From Catenulispora sp. GP43 (GTDB lineage Bacteria; Actinomycetota; Actinomycetes; Streptomycetales; Catenulisporaceae): a stretch of 64,000 bases of DNA. Made by a program: the position numbers and the translations under genes. Below the pieces are notes generated by a model that did not search any database, was not told the DNA's origin, and saw nothing but the letters and a program-made list of their open reading frames with translations. Position 1 is the first letter of the stretch. Every line of letters begins with the position of its first letter. The DNA lies in assembly GCF_041260665.1 (NCBI RefSeq), contig NZ_JBGCCT010000002.1, positions 186,001 to 250,000 on the forward strand, written 5' to 3'. Below, in pieces: positions 7,945 to 15,462 of this stretch.

Positions 7945-8766
7945 TCAGGAGGCGGCAATCAGCGGAAGCCGCTCGGCCGTGGGGGTGTGCGCGGCCGCCC
8001 GGAACAACGTGAGCCGCTGACCCGGCTCCTGTGCGGGCAGCACGGCACACTCCAGGTCGAGTCGGCCGCGGGGATGCAGCATCACCTTGGTCCCAGCTCG
8101 CACGACGGCCACCTCGTGCCGGTCCCACAGGTCGCTGAACTCCGCGCTGGCCATCCGCATCCGACGGATGAACGCCTCGGCCGCCGAGTCGTCGTCACCG
8201 ACGAGCGACGCGCGCAGATCGGCCACGTAGGCGCGGCTGGTCGGCTCCTGTTCGTCGGGAGGGCTCAACGCGTCGCGCCACGCCCGGTCGGTGAACCAGC
8301 GCTCGACGACGTTGCCCCCGGTCATGCCGCCGAAGATCGCCGCGCCGAGCGCGTTCGCGGCCAGTACCTCGCCGGTCCGGTCGAAGACCAGTCCGGCGGT
8401 GTCGGGTGCCAGGGCGTCCAGGGCGATGCGCAGGCCCCGATCGACCGTGTGCGTCACCGGGACGCGACGCGGTGCCCCGTGCCCGGCGAGCGTGTACAGG
8501 TGGGCGATCTCGTCGTCGGAGAGTCGCAGTGTGCGGGCGATGGCGTCGAGCACGGCGTCGGAGGGCTGCGGCCCGCTGGCCCGTTCCAGCCGCTCGTAGT
8601 AGTTGACCGACATGCCGGCCAGGTCGGCGACCTCCTCGCGGCGCATGCCCGGCGTGCGCCGCCGGGTCGAGGACGGTGGAGCCAACCCGTCCGGCGAAAG
8701 GGCCTCCCGCCGCCGGCGCAGGAACGCGCCGAGTGCCGTGCGGTCGATCTGCCGTCTGGCTGCCAT
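7945..8766 (-). CDS. XRE-family regulator with MmyB-like domain
   Basis: About 273 residues from ATG 8766; an in-frame ATG at 8793 would add nine residues. The HTH reads TPGMRREEVADLAGMSVNYYERLE (as TPGMRREEVADLAGM and SVNYYERLE). The ligand-binding domain has FDRTGEVLAANALGAAIFGG and ends LFRAAAHTPTAERLPLIA, a weaker version of the usual YTAEPGT motif. It is divergent from a FAD-dependent monooxygenase gene with only 70 bp between the start codons, so it very likely controls that gene. No ribosome-binding site is evident before 8766, which suggests leaderless translation. Confidence 0.88.
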   Translation of the reverse strand: MAARRQIDRTALGAFLRRRREALSPDGLAPPSSTRRRTPGMRREEVADLAGMSVNYYERLERASGPQPSDAVLDAIARTLRLSDDEIAHLYTLAGHGAPRRVPVTHTVDRGLRIALDALAPDTAGLVFDRTGEVLAANALGAAIFGGMTGGNVVERWFTDRAWRDALSPPDEQEPTSRAYVADLRASLVGDDDSAAEAFIRRMRMASAEFSDLWDRHEVAVVRAGTKVMLHPRGRLDLECAVLPAQEPGQRLTLFRAAAHTPTAERLPLIAAS

Positions 8767-8836
8767 GCGCTGACGATATCGGCCTCTGATCATCGGTCAG
8801 TGGCTGGGCCTTCGGGCCGTGTCCAGACTCTGCGGC

Positions 8837-10003
8837 ATGAGTGCAACGATTCTGGTGTCCGGGGCGAGCGTCGCCGGGCCCGCGGTGGCCTACTGGCTCG
8901 CGCGGTACGGCTTCGAGGTCACCGTGGTGGAGATCGCTGCGGCGCCGCGCGAGGGCGGGTACGCGGTGGACTTCAGCGGCCCGACCCACCTGACCGTGTT
9001 GGAACGCATGGGTCTGCTGACGGAGCTGCGGTCGCGGGCCACCGGCGGGCGGCCGAGCCGGTTCGTCGACGGGGGCGGGCGCACGATCTTCCGGCTGCCC
9101 GCCGAGTTCACCGGCGGTGACCTGGAGGTGCCCCGCGCCGAGGTGTCCGGGGCGTTGCGGGACCGGGGCGGCGACCGGGTCGAGTACGTGTTCGGTGACA
9201 CGGTCACCGCCTTGGAGCAGACCACGGACGGGGTGCTGGTCTCGTTCCGGGACGCGCCGGCCCGGCGGTTCGACCTGGTGATCGGCGCCGACGGCATGCA
9301 CTCCACGGTGCGCCGGCTCGCGTTCGCCCCCGAACACGCATGCGTGAGCTACCTCGGCTACCAGGTGGCGGGCTGGGACCTGCCGAACCAGTGGGACGTG
9401 CGGGGCGAGCTCGTCTTCCACAACCGGCCCGGCACGCTGGCCGGTCTGTCGGGCGATGCTCGCGTCCCGGCCCAGGCCGACGCGTACGCCCTGTTCGCCT
9501 CTCCCGAAGCCGTCGTGCCGCGCGATGACCGGCACCAGGTGCTGCAACGGGTGTACGCCGGTCAGCGCTGGCTGGTGCCGGAGTTGCTGGCCGCCTTCCC
9601 GGCGGCGACCGACGTCTACTTCGACGCGGTGGCCCGGGTGCAGCTGCCGAGCTGGACGGCGGGCCGGATCGTGCTGCTCGGCGACGCCGCCTGCGGAGCG
9701 ACGCTGAGCGGGCTCGGGACCGGCCTGGCAGTGGTGTCCGCGTACGTGCTGGCCGGCGAGCTGGCCAGGACCGGCGATCACGAGCGGGCCTTCGCCGAGT
9801 ACGAACGGATCGTGCGCCCGTACGCGCAACGGTGCCAGGGCGAAGGCCACCCGGCGCGGCTGCTGGCCCCGACCGGACGGGCCGCGCTGCGCCTGCGCGA
9901 TCTCGTACTGGGCAGTGCCACCGGACGCGCGCTGGCGATGCGCTTCGGCGGCAAGGCGGTGCCCGGTCCGGACCTGCCGGACTACGCCGCGGACACCCTG
10001 TGA
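8837..10003 (+). CDS. FAD-dependent aromatic-ring monooxygenase-like oxidoreductase
   Basis: 388 residues from ATG 8837. The FAD-binding motif is near the N-terminus (ILVSGASVAGPAVAYWLARYG, about 5-25; core GASVAGP). The second FAD motif VIGADGMHSTVRR is near 148-160, and GRIVLLGDAACGATLSGLG is near 277-295, the DG and GD motifs of the PHBH/TetX flavin monooxygenase family. The substrate is unknown; relatives hydroxylate aromatic polyketides or inactivate antibiotics. It has its own divergent XRE regulator upstream. Confidence 0.9.
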   Translation: MSATILVSGASVAGPAVAYWLARYGFEVTVVEIAAAPREGGYAVDFSGPTHLTVLERMGLLTELRSRATGGRPSRFVDGGGRTIFRLPAEFTGGDLEVPRAEVSGALRDRGGDRVEYVFGDTVTALEQTTDGVLVSFRDAPARRFDLVIGADGMHSTVRRLAFAPEHACVSYLGYQVAGWDLPNQWDVRGELVFHNRPGTLAGLSGDARVPAQADAYALFASPEAVVPRDDRHQVLQRVYAGQRWLVPELLAAFPAATDVYFDAVARVQLPSWTAGRIVLLGDAACGATLSGLGTGLAVVSAYVLAGELARTGDHERAFAEYERIVRPYAQRCQGEGHPARLLAPTGRAALRLRDLVLGSATGRALAMRFGGKAVPGPDLPDYAADTL

Positions 10004-10172
10004 CGGACCGCTGAGCAGGTCAGAGCTCAATTGCATGACAGTCATTCCAGGAGTGCTTCACATGCACTTGTAGTTAATGAAGGGTACACATACCTTCGAG
10101 ATGCGGGCGCAAGAGACTCAGCCTCATCGCCCGGTTCGAATTCATCACCCCTGCTCGGATGGGAGAACGGCC

Positions 10173-11018
10173 ATGCCCGAATTGAATAAGGGCACTGATA
10201 TAGTCACTGACACGACCGCAGCCGCCGGGGCCGCGTCCGACGCCGATCTGCTCGCGCAGACCGCGATCGCCGTGCGCGCGGCGGGCTCGGCGCTGCGTGA
10301 GCGCTTCGGCGACGTGGTCCGCTACCAGACCCGCGAAGAACTGATGCGTGCGCTCGCCGCCAACGACGACGCGGCCCTCGACGTCCTGCGCCCCCGCCTC
10401 CAGACGCTGCGCCCGGATGCCCGCTGGGTGGAGGACGAGCTGGCCGGCGGGGCCTTGCCGCCCGGCGAGTGGTGGGTCGTGGATCCCGCCGAAGGGAATA
10501 TCAACCACCTGCACGGCCTGCCGGAATGGGCGGTGACCGCCACCCTGGTCCGCGAGAACCAGGCCGTGCTCACCGTGGTCCACCTGCCGTTGACCGGCCA
10601 GACCCACACCGCGCTCGCGGGCGCCGGCGCCCACCTCGACGGCCGGCCGCTGCGCGTGTCCGAGACCGCCGACCTCGGCCTGGGCCTGGTGGCCACGAGC
10701 CAGGCACGGCCGGACGAGGACGAGCAGGTCGTGCGGCGCGTCGGGTCCTCGATCACCGCGATGCTCCAGGACGCACTCGTGGTGCGGACCTCCGTGCCCG
10801 CGACCCTGCACCTGCTGAACGTGGCCGCCGGCCGGATCGACGCGTTCTGGCAGTTCGCCGGGGCCCGCGCGGACCTGCTGCCCGGGGCGCTGCTCGTCGC
10901 CGAGGCCGGCGGACGGATCTCCGACGCAGAAGGCCGCCCGTGGACCCCGGACAGCGAGAGCTTCCTGGCCGCTGCCCCCGGCGTGCACGCCGATGCCGTC
11001 GCCGCGCTCTCCCGCTGA
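10173..11018 (+). CDS. Inositol monophosphatase-superfamily protein with altered metal motif
   Basis: 281 residues from ATG 10173, 7 nt after GGGAG (10161-10165). The fold is recognisable from WVVDPAEGNINHLHG (about 108-122), corresponding to the family's WIxDPLDGTxNFxHG, and from ADLLPGALLVAEAGGRISD near the C-terminus, corresponding to WDxAAGxLLxxEAGG. In the metal-binding motif DPxDGT the second Asp is Glu and the Thr is Asn, and the usual GEE is VEDE. Catalysis on inositol phosphates or nucleotidase substrates is therefore doubtful. It lies 96 bp upstream of an F420/NADP oxidoreductase-like gene and may share an operon with it. Confidence 0.8.
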   Translation: MPELNKGTDIVTDTTAAAGAASDADLLAQTAIAVRAAGSALRERFGDVVRYQTREELMRALAANDDAALDVLRPRLQTLRPDARWVEDELAGGALPPGEWWVVDPAEGNINHLHGLPEWAVTATLVRENQAVLTVVHLPLTGQTHTALAGAGAHLDGRPLRVSETADLGLGLVATSQARPDEDEQVVRRVGSSITAMLQDALVVRTSVPATLHLLNVAAGRIDAFWQFAGARADLLPGALLVAEAGGRISDAEGRPWTPDSESFLAAAPGVHADAVAALSR

Positions 11019-11046
11019 CTCCTCGAGGACCGCACGCGGGAAACCA

Positions 11047-11100
11047 CCGGCACCGATCAACACCGACCAGCACCACCAGCACCGACCAGCACCGACCACC
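11047..11100 (+). repeat. CACCGACCAG-type short tandem repeats
   Basis: Several imperfect copies of a 9-11 bp unit (CACCGACCAG, CACCACCAG) fill the gap between the phosphatase-like gene and the next gene and end just before its ribosome-binding site. They may be a relic of slippage or a leader structure. Confidence 0.6.
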
Positions 11101-11114
11101 ATCGGAAGGACCAG

Positions 11115-11717
11115 ATGACCATGACCGCCATCGCAGTTCTCGGGAACGGCCGCGTCGGCGGCAGCCTCGCCGAAGCCCTCACCCGGGCCGGACATGAGGT
11201 GACCGTGGCGGACCGCTCACCAGGCTCCGCCGCCGAAGCCTCCCGGGCGGCGCAGATCGTCATCCACGCCACGCCGGGCGCCGGCGCGCTGGAACGGCTC
11301 GCCGCCCTGCGCGAGGAACTGCGCGACAAGATCCTCGTCGATGTCTCCAACGCCACCGTCGACGGACCGGACGGACTGCCCGCCGACCTGCTCTACCCCG
11401 GCTCAAGCCTCGCGGAGCACCTGCAGGAAGCGCTCCCCGACACGCGCGTCGTCAAGACGCTGAACACGATGCTCTACACAGTGATGACCGCGCCCGCCGC
11501 GCTGACCCACCCGCCGACCGCCTTCCTGTCCGGTCAGGACGAGCAGGCCAAGCAGACCGTCCAGGATCTGCTCGTCGATCTCGGTTGGCGCGAGGAGTGG
11601 ATCACTGATCTCGGTGGGATCCGAACCGCCCGCGCCACGGAGGCCGCGATCCTGTTCGTACCGCACGTGATCCGGTCCAGCGGATTCGCGCCCTTCGCGA
11701 TCTCGATCGCCCGCTGA
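11115..11717 (+). CDS. NADP/F420 oxidoreductase-like Rossmann protein
   Basis: 200 residues. IAVLGNGRVGGSLAEALTRAGHEV (core GNGRVGGSL, about 7-15) is an NADP-binding motif of the NADPH-dependent F420 reductase / pyrroline-5-carboxylate-reductase-like family. DKILVDVSNA and VVKTLNTMLYTVM are typical of that family, as are the length and the C-terminal helix. It may transfer hydride to a deazaflavin or to a small ketone; this cannot be settled from sequence. GGAAGGA lies upstream of ATG. Confidence 0.8.
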   Translation: MTMTAIAVLGNGRVGGSLAEALTRAGHEVTVADRSPGSAAEASRAAQIVIHATPGAGALERLAALREELRDKILVDVSNATVDGPDGLPADLLYPGSSLAEHLQEALPDTRVVKTLNTMLYTVMTAPAALTHPPTAFLSGQDEQAKQTVQDLLVDLGWREEWITDLGGIRTARATEAAILFVPHVIRSSGFAPFAISIAR

Positions 11718-11797
11718 CAGCCGGAAGAGAGCATGCTGGCCACGTCTTTGGCACCCTATGCCAATATTCTGCGAATTAAGCTACTACGCTTCCATAT

Positions 11798-13180
11798 GTG
11801 GAATTCAGAGTCCTCGGTCCCGTCGGCATCGTCAACGACGGCGAGTACGTCCGCCTGGGCGGAACCAAAGCCCGGACAATCCTCGCCGCCCTGCTGTTGC
11901 GGCAAGGAAAAGTCGTCTCGACCGATCACCTGATCGACGCGGTCTGGGGCGAGCAGCCGCCACCCACTGCTCCGGCCCTGGTCCAGACGCAGATCGCGGC
12001 GCTGCGGAAGATCCTCGCGGCCGTCGGCGGCGACCCGGCTCCCGGCATCGTCACCGTGTCGCCGGGCTACCTGGTGCACCGTGCGGACGCCCCGCTCGAC
12101 CTCGTGACGTTCGAGGAGTCCGCCGACCGTGGCCGCCGGGCGCAGCGGGCCGGAGACCTGGAGCAGGCCGCGATCGCCTTCGGTGAGGCGTTGGGTGCCT
12201 GGACCGGACCGGCGCTGGGAGGCGTGGCCTCCCCGCTGGCCAGCGCTGAGGCGTTCGCCCTGGAGCAACAACGGGCTCGGGTGCGCAAGGAGCGGATCGA
12301 GGTCGAACTGGTCCGCGGACGGCACACCGACCTCGTCCCCGACCTCTACACGATCGTCAACGAGTCGCCCGTGGACGAAGTGCTCCGGGCCTGGCTGATG
12401 GTGGCGCTCTACCGGTCGGGCCGGGTCAGTGAGGCCCTAGCGGTCTGCCGGGAGGGCCGTCGGCTGCGTGCCGAGGAATTGGGGATGGATCCGGGCCCGG
12501 CTATGCGCGAGCTGGAGCGTGCGATCCTCAACTGTGATCCGTCGCTCGACTTCCAGCCAGTGGTGCCTTCGACGCCAGCGCCGACAGCCAGCCTGACACC
12601 GCAGCCGGCACCAGAACCGGAACCATCCCAGCCGTCAGCGACGGAACCAGACGCGCCCCACCGATCACGGCGCCGAATCCGGATCCTGGCTCCGCTCAGC
12701 ATGCTCGCCCTTGGCGTGACGGCCGGAGCATGGTGGCTCATCGCCCGGCCCACCACCGCGAATACTCAGTTCAGCGTCGCCGCCGAACCTTTCCACGCCC
12801 CGACCACCACGTGCGTCCTCAAAGACACGGCGAACAGCGACGAGCGCAACGGCGTCTTCCTCCAGAAGTGGGACAAGGCCGCGCTGTGCCAGAACGTCGA
12901 CCGCGCACCGCTGTATCTGGCCCCGTCGACCGCCGCCGGCTCCCCGGTCGTCTCCCGTCTGCGCACCGGCGCTGTCAACGATCCGAGCTGGTTCCTGTGC
13001 TGGACGGTCGGTGCCCCGGACGTCGTCGGCAACAAGATCTACTACTACACGATCGGCGACGAACAGGCCCCGGGGCGGGAATACCGGTTCGGCTGGGGCT
13101 TCGTCCCGGCCCCCTATCTGAGCATCGGTGCCGATCACACCCGCTCTGGGCTGCCCGAATGCCCTCCGGTACCGGACTGA
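11798..13180 (+). CDS. Membrane-anchored SARP (BTAD) regulator with extracytoplasmic SH3-like domain
   Basis: 460 residues, GTG start. Residues 1-95 form an OmpR-like winged helix (MEFRVLGPVGIV, TKARTILAALLLRQGKVVS). Residues about 98-245 are the BTAD helical domain (LDLVTFEESADRGRRA, RLRAEELGMDPGPAM). A Pro-rich linker (about 252-285) leads to one membrane helix at about 295-316. The outer domain (about 335-460) has two or three Cys residues and an SH3-like segment ending WGFVPAPYL. Cytoplasmic SARPs normally lack the membrane part, so this is a one-protein transmembrane regulator. The next gene is a secreted NlpC/P60-like protein whose C-terminus looks like this sensor domain. Leaderless start likely. 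Confidence 0.85.
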   Translation: MEFRVLGPVGIVNDGEYVRLGGTKARTILAALLLRQGKVVSTDHLIDAVWGEQPPPTAPALVQTQIAALRKILAAVGGDPAPGIVTVSPGYLVHRADAPLDLVTFEESADRGRRAQRAGDLEQAAIAFGEALGAWTGPALGGVASPLASAEAFALEQQRARVRKERIEVELVRGRHTDLVPDLYTIVNESPVDEVLRAWLMVALYRSGRVSEALAVCREGRRLRAEELGMDPGPAMRELERAILNCDPSLDFQPVVPSTPAPTASLTPQPAPEPEPSQPSATEPDAPHRSRRRIRILAPLSMLALGVTAGAWWLIARPTTANTQFSVAAEPFHAPTTTCVLKDTANSDERNGVFLQKWDKAALCQNVDRAPLYLAPSTAAGSPVVSRLRTGAVNDPSWFLCWTVGAPDVVGNKIYYYTIGDEQAPGREYRFGWGFVPAPYLSIGADHTRSGLPECPPVPD

Positions 13181-13216
13181 CAGCCGACCGGTGGCGCATC
13201 GGCAGCCGATCGGTGG
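13181..13216 (+). promoter_or_regulatory. Candidate SARP operator: two 14-bp direct repeats 22 bp apart
   Basis: CAGCCGACCGGTGG (13181-13194) and CAGCCGATCGGTGG (13203-13216) differ at one position and are exactly 22 bp apart, two helical turns. SARP proteins bind direct repeats spaced by 11 or 22 bp on one DNA face. The pair lies directly after the SARP stop and 70 bp before the secreted hydrolase gene. Confidence 0.6.
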
Positions 13217-13242
13217 AACCGGCGCCGATACCCCTGGCAGAG

Positions 13243-13262
13243 GGCTCCGACAGATCGGAGCC
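13243..13262. promoter_or_regulatory. 8-bp inverted repeat before the NlpC/P60-like gene
   Basis: GGCTCCGA and TCGGAGCC flank CAGA. It lies between the SARP-type repeats and the AGGGAG ribosome-binding site of the gene at 13287. It could be a leader hairpin, an operator or a weak terminator of the SARP transcript. Confidence 0.4.
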
Positions 13263-13286
13263 GCTGACCAGTCAGGGAGTGCCACC

Positions 13287-14183
13287 ATGTCGCGCAGAGC
13301 ATTCATTCAGCCGGCGGTCGCCCGGCCGCCCGGGCGCCGCCGGGCCGCCGGGATCACGGCGCTCGCCTCGTTCGGGCTCGCGCCGCTCGCGCTGCTCTGG
13401 ACCGCCGGGCCGGCCCACGCCTCGGACATCGGCGGCGCCATCAGCCGCAGCGAGGTGATCGCGAGGGCGAACGACTGGCTGAACCGGGCCCCGGCCTACA
13501 GCCAGACCACCTATATCTGGGATGTCGGGCACACCGCCCAGTACCGCACCGACTGCCAGGGCTTCGTCGACATGGCCTGGCACCTGGCGTCCAACCCGAA
13601 CACCGACGGCATCGTGGCCAGCGGCCTGGTCGACCAGATCGCCACGTCGGACCTGCAGCCCGGAGACGAGCTCGACGACACCGCCGACGGCCACGCCATC
13701 CTGTTCGACCAGTGGCAGCCCGACCACGTCCACTTCTCCTACTTCACCTTCGGCGGCGGCGCCTCGGGCGTGGCCCCGCCGAGCCACACCGTCGGCGGCA
13801 TCAACGACGCGAACCTCGCCGGCTGGCCCGCCTCGCACTACACGGCCTACCGCTACAAGCACATCGACGGCGGTCCAGGCCCCGGACCCGGACCCGGACC
13901 CGGCACGGTGAACGTCCAGACATTCGCCAAGGCACCGGGCTTCGACGCCCCGGGCGGCACCCAGACCGGAACCCTCAACCAGGGCCTGAACTACGTCTAC
14001 TGCCGCGTCTGGGGGCCGGACTACCCGGCGGGCAACCCGGCGCAGCACAACCACTACTGGCTCAAGACGGACCTCGACAGCGGCAACCCGACGCGGAACC
14101 AGTACGTCCCGGCCTACTTCCTCAAGGACGAGGGCAACGACGTGGCCAATGACGTGAACGGTGTGGCCATCCCGAACTGCTGA
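13287..14183 (+). CDS. Secreted NlpC/P60-like hydrolase with C-terminal SH3-like domain
   Basis: 298 residues. A long signal peptide (about 1-46) begins SRRAFIQ, which resembles a Tat motif, and ends AHAS. The catalytic region has TDCQGFVDMAWHL with Cys90, the hallmark of NlpC/P60 peptidases, then a plausible His at 136 in DGHAILF. A Gly-Pro repeat linker (about 197-206) joins it to a C-terminal domain (about 208-298) with NYVYCRVWG and YVPAYFL. NlpC/P60 proteins cut peptidoglycan stem peptides. AGGGAG precedes ATG by 7 nt. Regulation by the adjacent membrane SARP is likely from the repeats in between. Confidence 0.8.
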   Translation: MSRRAFIQPAVARPPGRRRAAGITALASFGLAPLALLWTAGPAHASDIGGAISRSEVIARANDWLNRAPAYSQTTYIWDVGHTAQYRTDCQGFVDMAWHLASNPNTDGIVASGLVDQIATSDLQPGDELDDTADGHAILFDQWQPDHVHFSYFTFGGGASGVAPPSHTVGGINDANLAGWPASHYTAYRYKHIDGGPGPGPGPGPGTVNVQTFAKAPGFDAPGGTQTGTLNQGLNYVYCRVWGPDYPAGNPAQHNHYWLKTDLDSGNPTRNQYVPAYFLKDEGNDVANDVNGVAIPNC

Positions 14184-14196
14184 CCGAGACCCGAGC

Positions 14197-14252
14197 CAAC
14201 GTTCTCGGGACAACGATCCCAAGCCAACGATCCCCCGCCAACGATCCAGATA
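14197..14252 (+). repeat. Four tandem 14-bp repeats beginning CAACG
   Basis: CAACG recurs at 14197, 14211, 14225 and 14239, an exact 14-bp period. The last three copies share CAACGATCC. The array ends at the ribosome-binding site of the next gene. It could be a leader element or a slippage product. Confidence 0.8.
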
Positions 14253-14263
14253 GGGAGTCCGAA

Positions 14264-14734
14264 ATGAAAACCAAGACCCTTGCTTACACCGGCACTCTGG
14301 CCGCCGTCTCCTGCGCCGCGCTCGCGGTGCTCGCCGGCCCGGCGTCGGCGGCAGTCCCGACGATGGCGAGCCCGGCAGCCCCGTCAATCGCCACCGCGGC
14401 TCCCGCCCGAGCCGACTCGTGCGACAACGGCGACCCCAGCGGCAACACCGACGCCGTGACCGTCCGCACCGCCACCGCCGGCTCGGCGACTGTCGAACTG
14501 CGCTACAGCCCGGGCATCCAGTGCGCCTGGGGCCGGGTCTTCGGGAAAGCAGGCACATCAGTGTGGGTGGACCGAAGCACCGATGGCGGCTCGACCTGGC
14601 AGGGAAGGCTGGGCCTGGCCACCATCACCAGCGGCACGGACGCCCACACCACCGAGTTCGACGACCACGGAGTCCTGGTGCGGGCCTGCGCGGACGCCGG
14701 CAACGGCGACATCCACTGCACCGGGTGGTACTGA
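14264..14734 (+). CDS. Small secreted DUF2690-like protein
   Basis: 156 residues. A Sec signal peptide spans about 1-30 (LAAVSCAALAVLAGPASAA), followed by an Ala-rich stretch. The mature part has paired Cys residues (SCDNGDP, GIQCAWGRVF, VRACADAGNGDIHCTGW), and ATVELRYSPGIQCAWGRVF fits the DUF2690 pattern in which a short secreted domain has the motif YSP...C...WAR. Function unknown. GGGAG lies 7 nt before ATG. It follows the NlpC/P60-like gene in the same direction and is closed by a strong hairpin. Confidence 0.7.
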   Translation: MKTKTLAYTGTLAAVSCAALAVLAGPASAAVPTMASPAAPSIATAAPARADSCDNGDPSGNTDAVTVRTATAGSATVELRYSPGIQCAWGRVFGKAGTSVWVDRSTDGGSTWQGRLGLATITSGTDAHTTEFDDHGVLVRACADAGNGDIHCTGWY

Positions 14735-14775
14735 CCGGCTCACCCGCATAGCGGGCGACGGGGTCTCGCGAGGTA

Positions 14776-14816
14776 AGACTTCTGCCGCCGGATGGGCCTG
14801 CCGGCGGCAGAAGTCT
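14776..14816. terminator. Strong 16-bp stem-loop terminator
   Basis: AGACTTCTGCCGCCGG and its exact complement flank a 9-nt loop (14792-14800). It lies 42 bp after the secreted-protein stop, with no poly-T tract, as is common in actinomycetes. It can also serve the convergent NTF2-fold gene. Confidence 0.85.
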
Positions 14817-14914
14817 GGATAGTACGCGCCGACACCGTGCAAGAGGTCTCCGAGACCTACGCTCACGCCATGCCCGACTTCGGCATACTCGGAGGTACAA
14901 CGGCAAGTTCTCCG

Positions 14915-15376
14915 CTACGCCTCGAGCACGTGAGTTCGCACGGCGTCGTCGCCACGCGTGTGCAGCGCGACGAAGGTGAGCCCGGTCGCCTTCCAGCCCT
15001 CGGCCGTGCGACGCGCCGGGATCTCGTAGCGGCCCCAGACCTCCCACATTCCGCCGCCGAGCGAGGCGTCCAGGAGGTTGTAGGCGTAACCCTTGACCTT
15101 GACCAATGCCTCGTCGCCAGTCACGACGACGCGGTAGTGGGAGACAGTGTGGAAGCTGGCCTTCTTCGCGTGCAGGCCCACGCGCCAGCCGTCGACCAGC
15201 TGGACATTGGTGATCTCCGCGGGCTCACCGCCGGCGAGGCTGGTGAAGTCGACGTCGACCTTGTCGGTGAACAGGGCTTCGGCACCATCCCAGTCCTTGG
15301 CATCGACGGTGTCGAAGATGCTGTCGACGAGCTCGATGAGCGCGGCCCGGTCAACCAGCACTGTCAGGTCAGTCAT
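14915..15376 (-). CDS. NTF2-like (SnoaL-like) protein
   Basis: About 153 residues from ATG 15376; AGGGG is 6 nt upstream of it but abuts the alternative ATG at 15382. LIELVDSIFDTVDAKDWDGAEALFTDKVDVDFTS contains the typical first helices (quoted core FDTVDAKDWDGAEALF, about 21-36), with GLTFVALHTRGD near the C-terminus. It belongs to the SnoaL-like polyketide-cyclase/hydratase fold, substrate unknown. It lies 86 bp downstream of an XRE regulator on the same strand. Confidence 0.85.
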   Translation of the reverse strand: MTDLTVLVDRAALIELVDSIFDTVDAKDWDGAEALFTDKVDVDFTSLAGGEPAEITNVQLVDGWRVGLHAKKASFHTVSHYRVVVTGDEALVKVKGYAYNLLDASLGGGMWEVWGRYEIPARRTAEGWKATGLTFVALHTRGDDAVRTHVLEA

Positions 15377-15462
15377 AACCATCCCCTTGTGAACAAACTG
15401 CGGTACCGATGATGAGCATGAATCAGACGGTCAACGCTCGGGTGATCACCGCCGGTTCCACA

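Noticed and set aside
8195-10045. A very long open frame on the minus strand opposite the FAD monooxygenase gene
   Set aside because: It mirrors the plus-strand gene with its strong third-codon GC bias, has no domain and only a Gly/Arg/Pro-rich product. It is a shadow.
14197-14252. Possible CRISPR-like array
   Set aside because: Units are 14 bp with no spacers of CRISPR length and no cas genes; a tandem repeat only.
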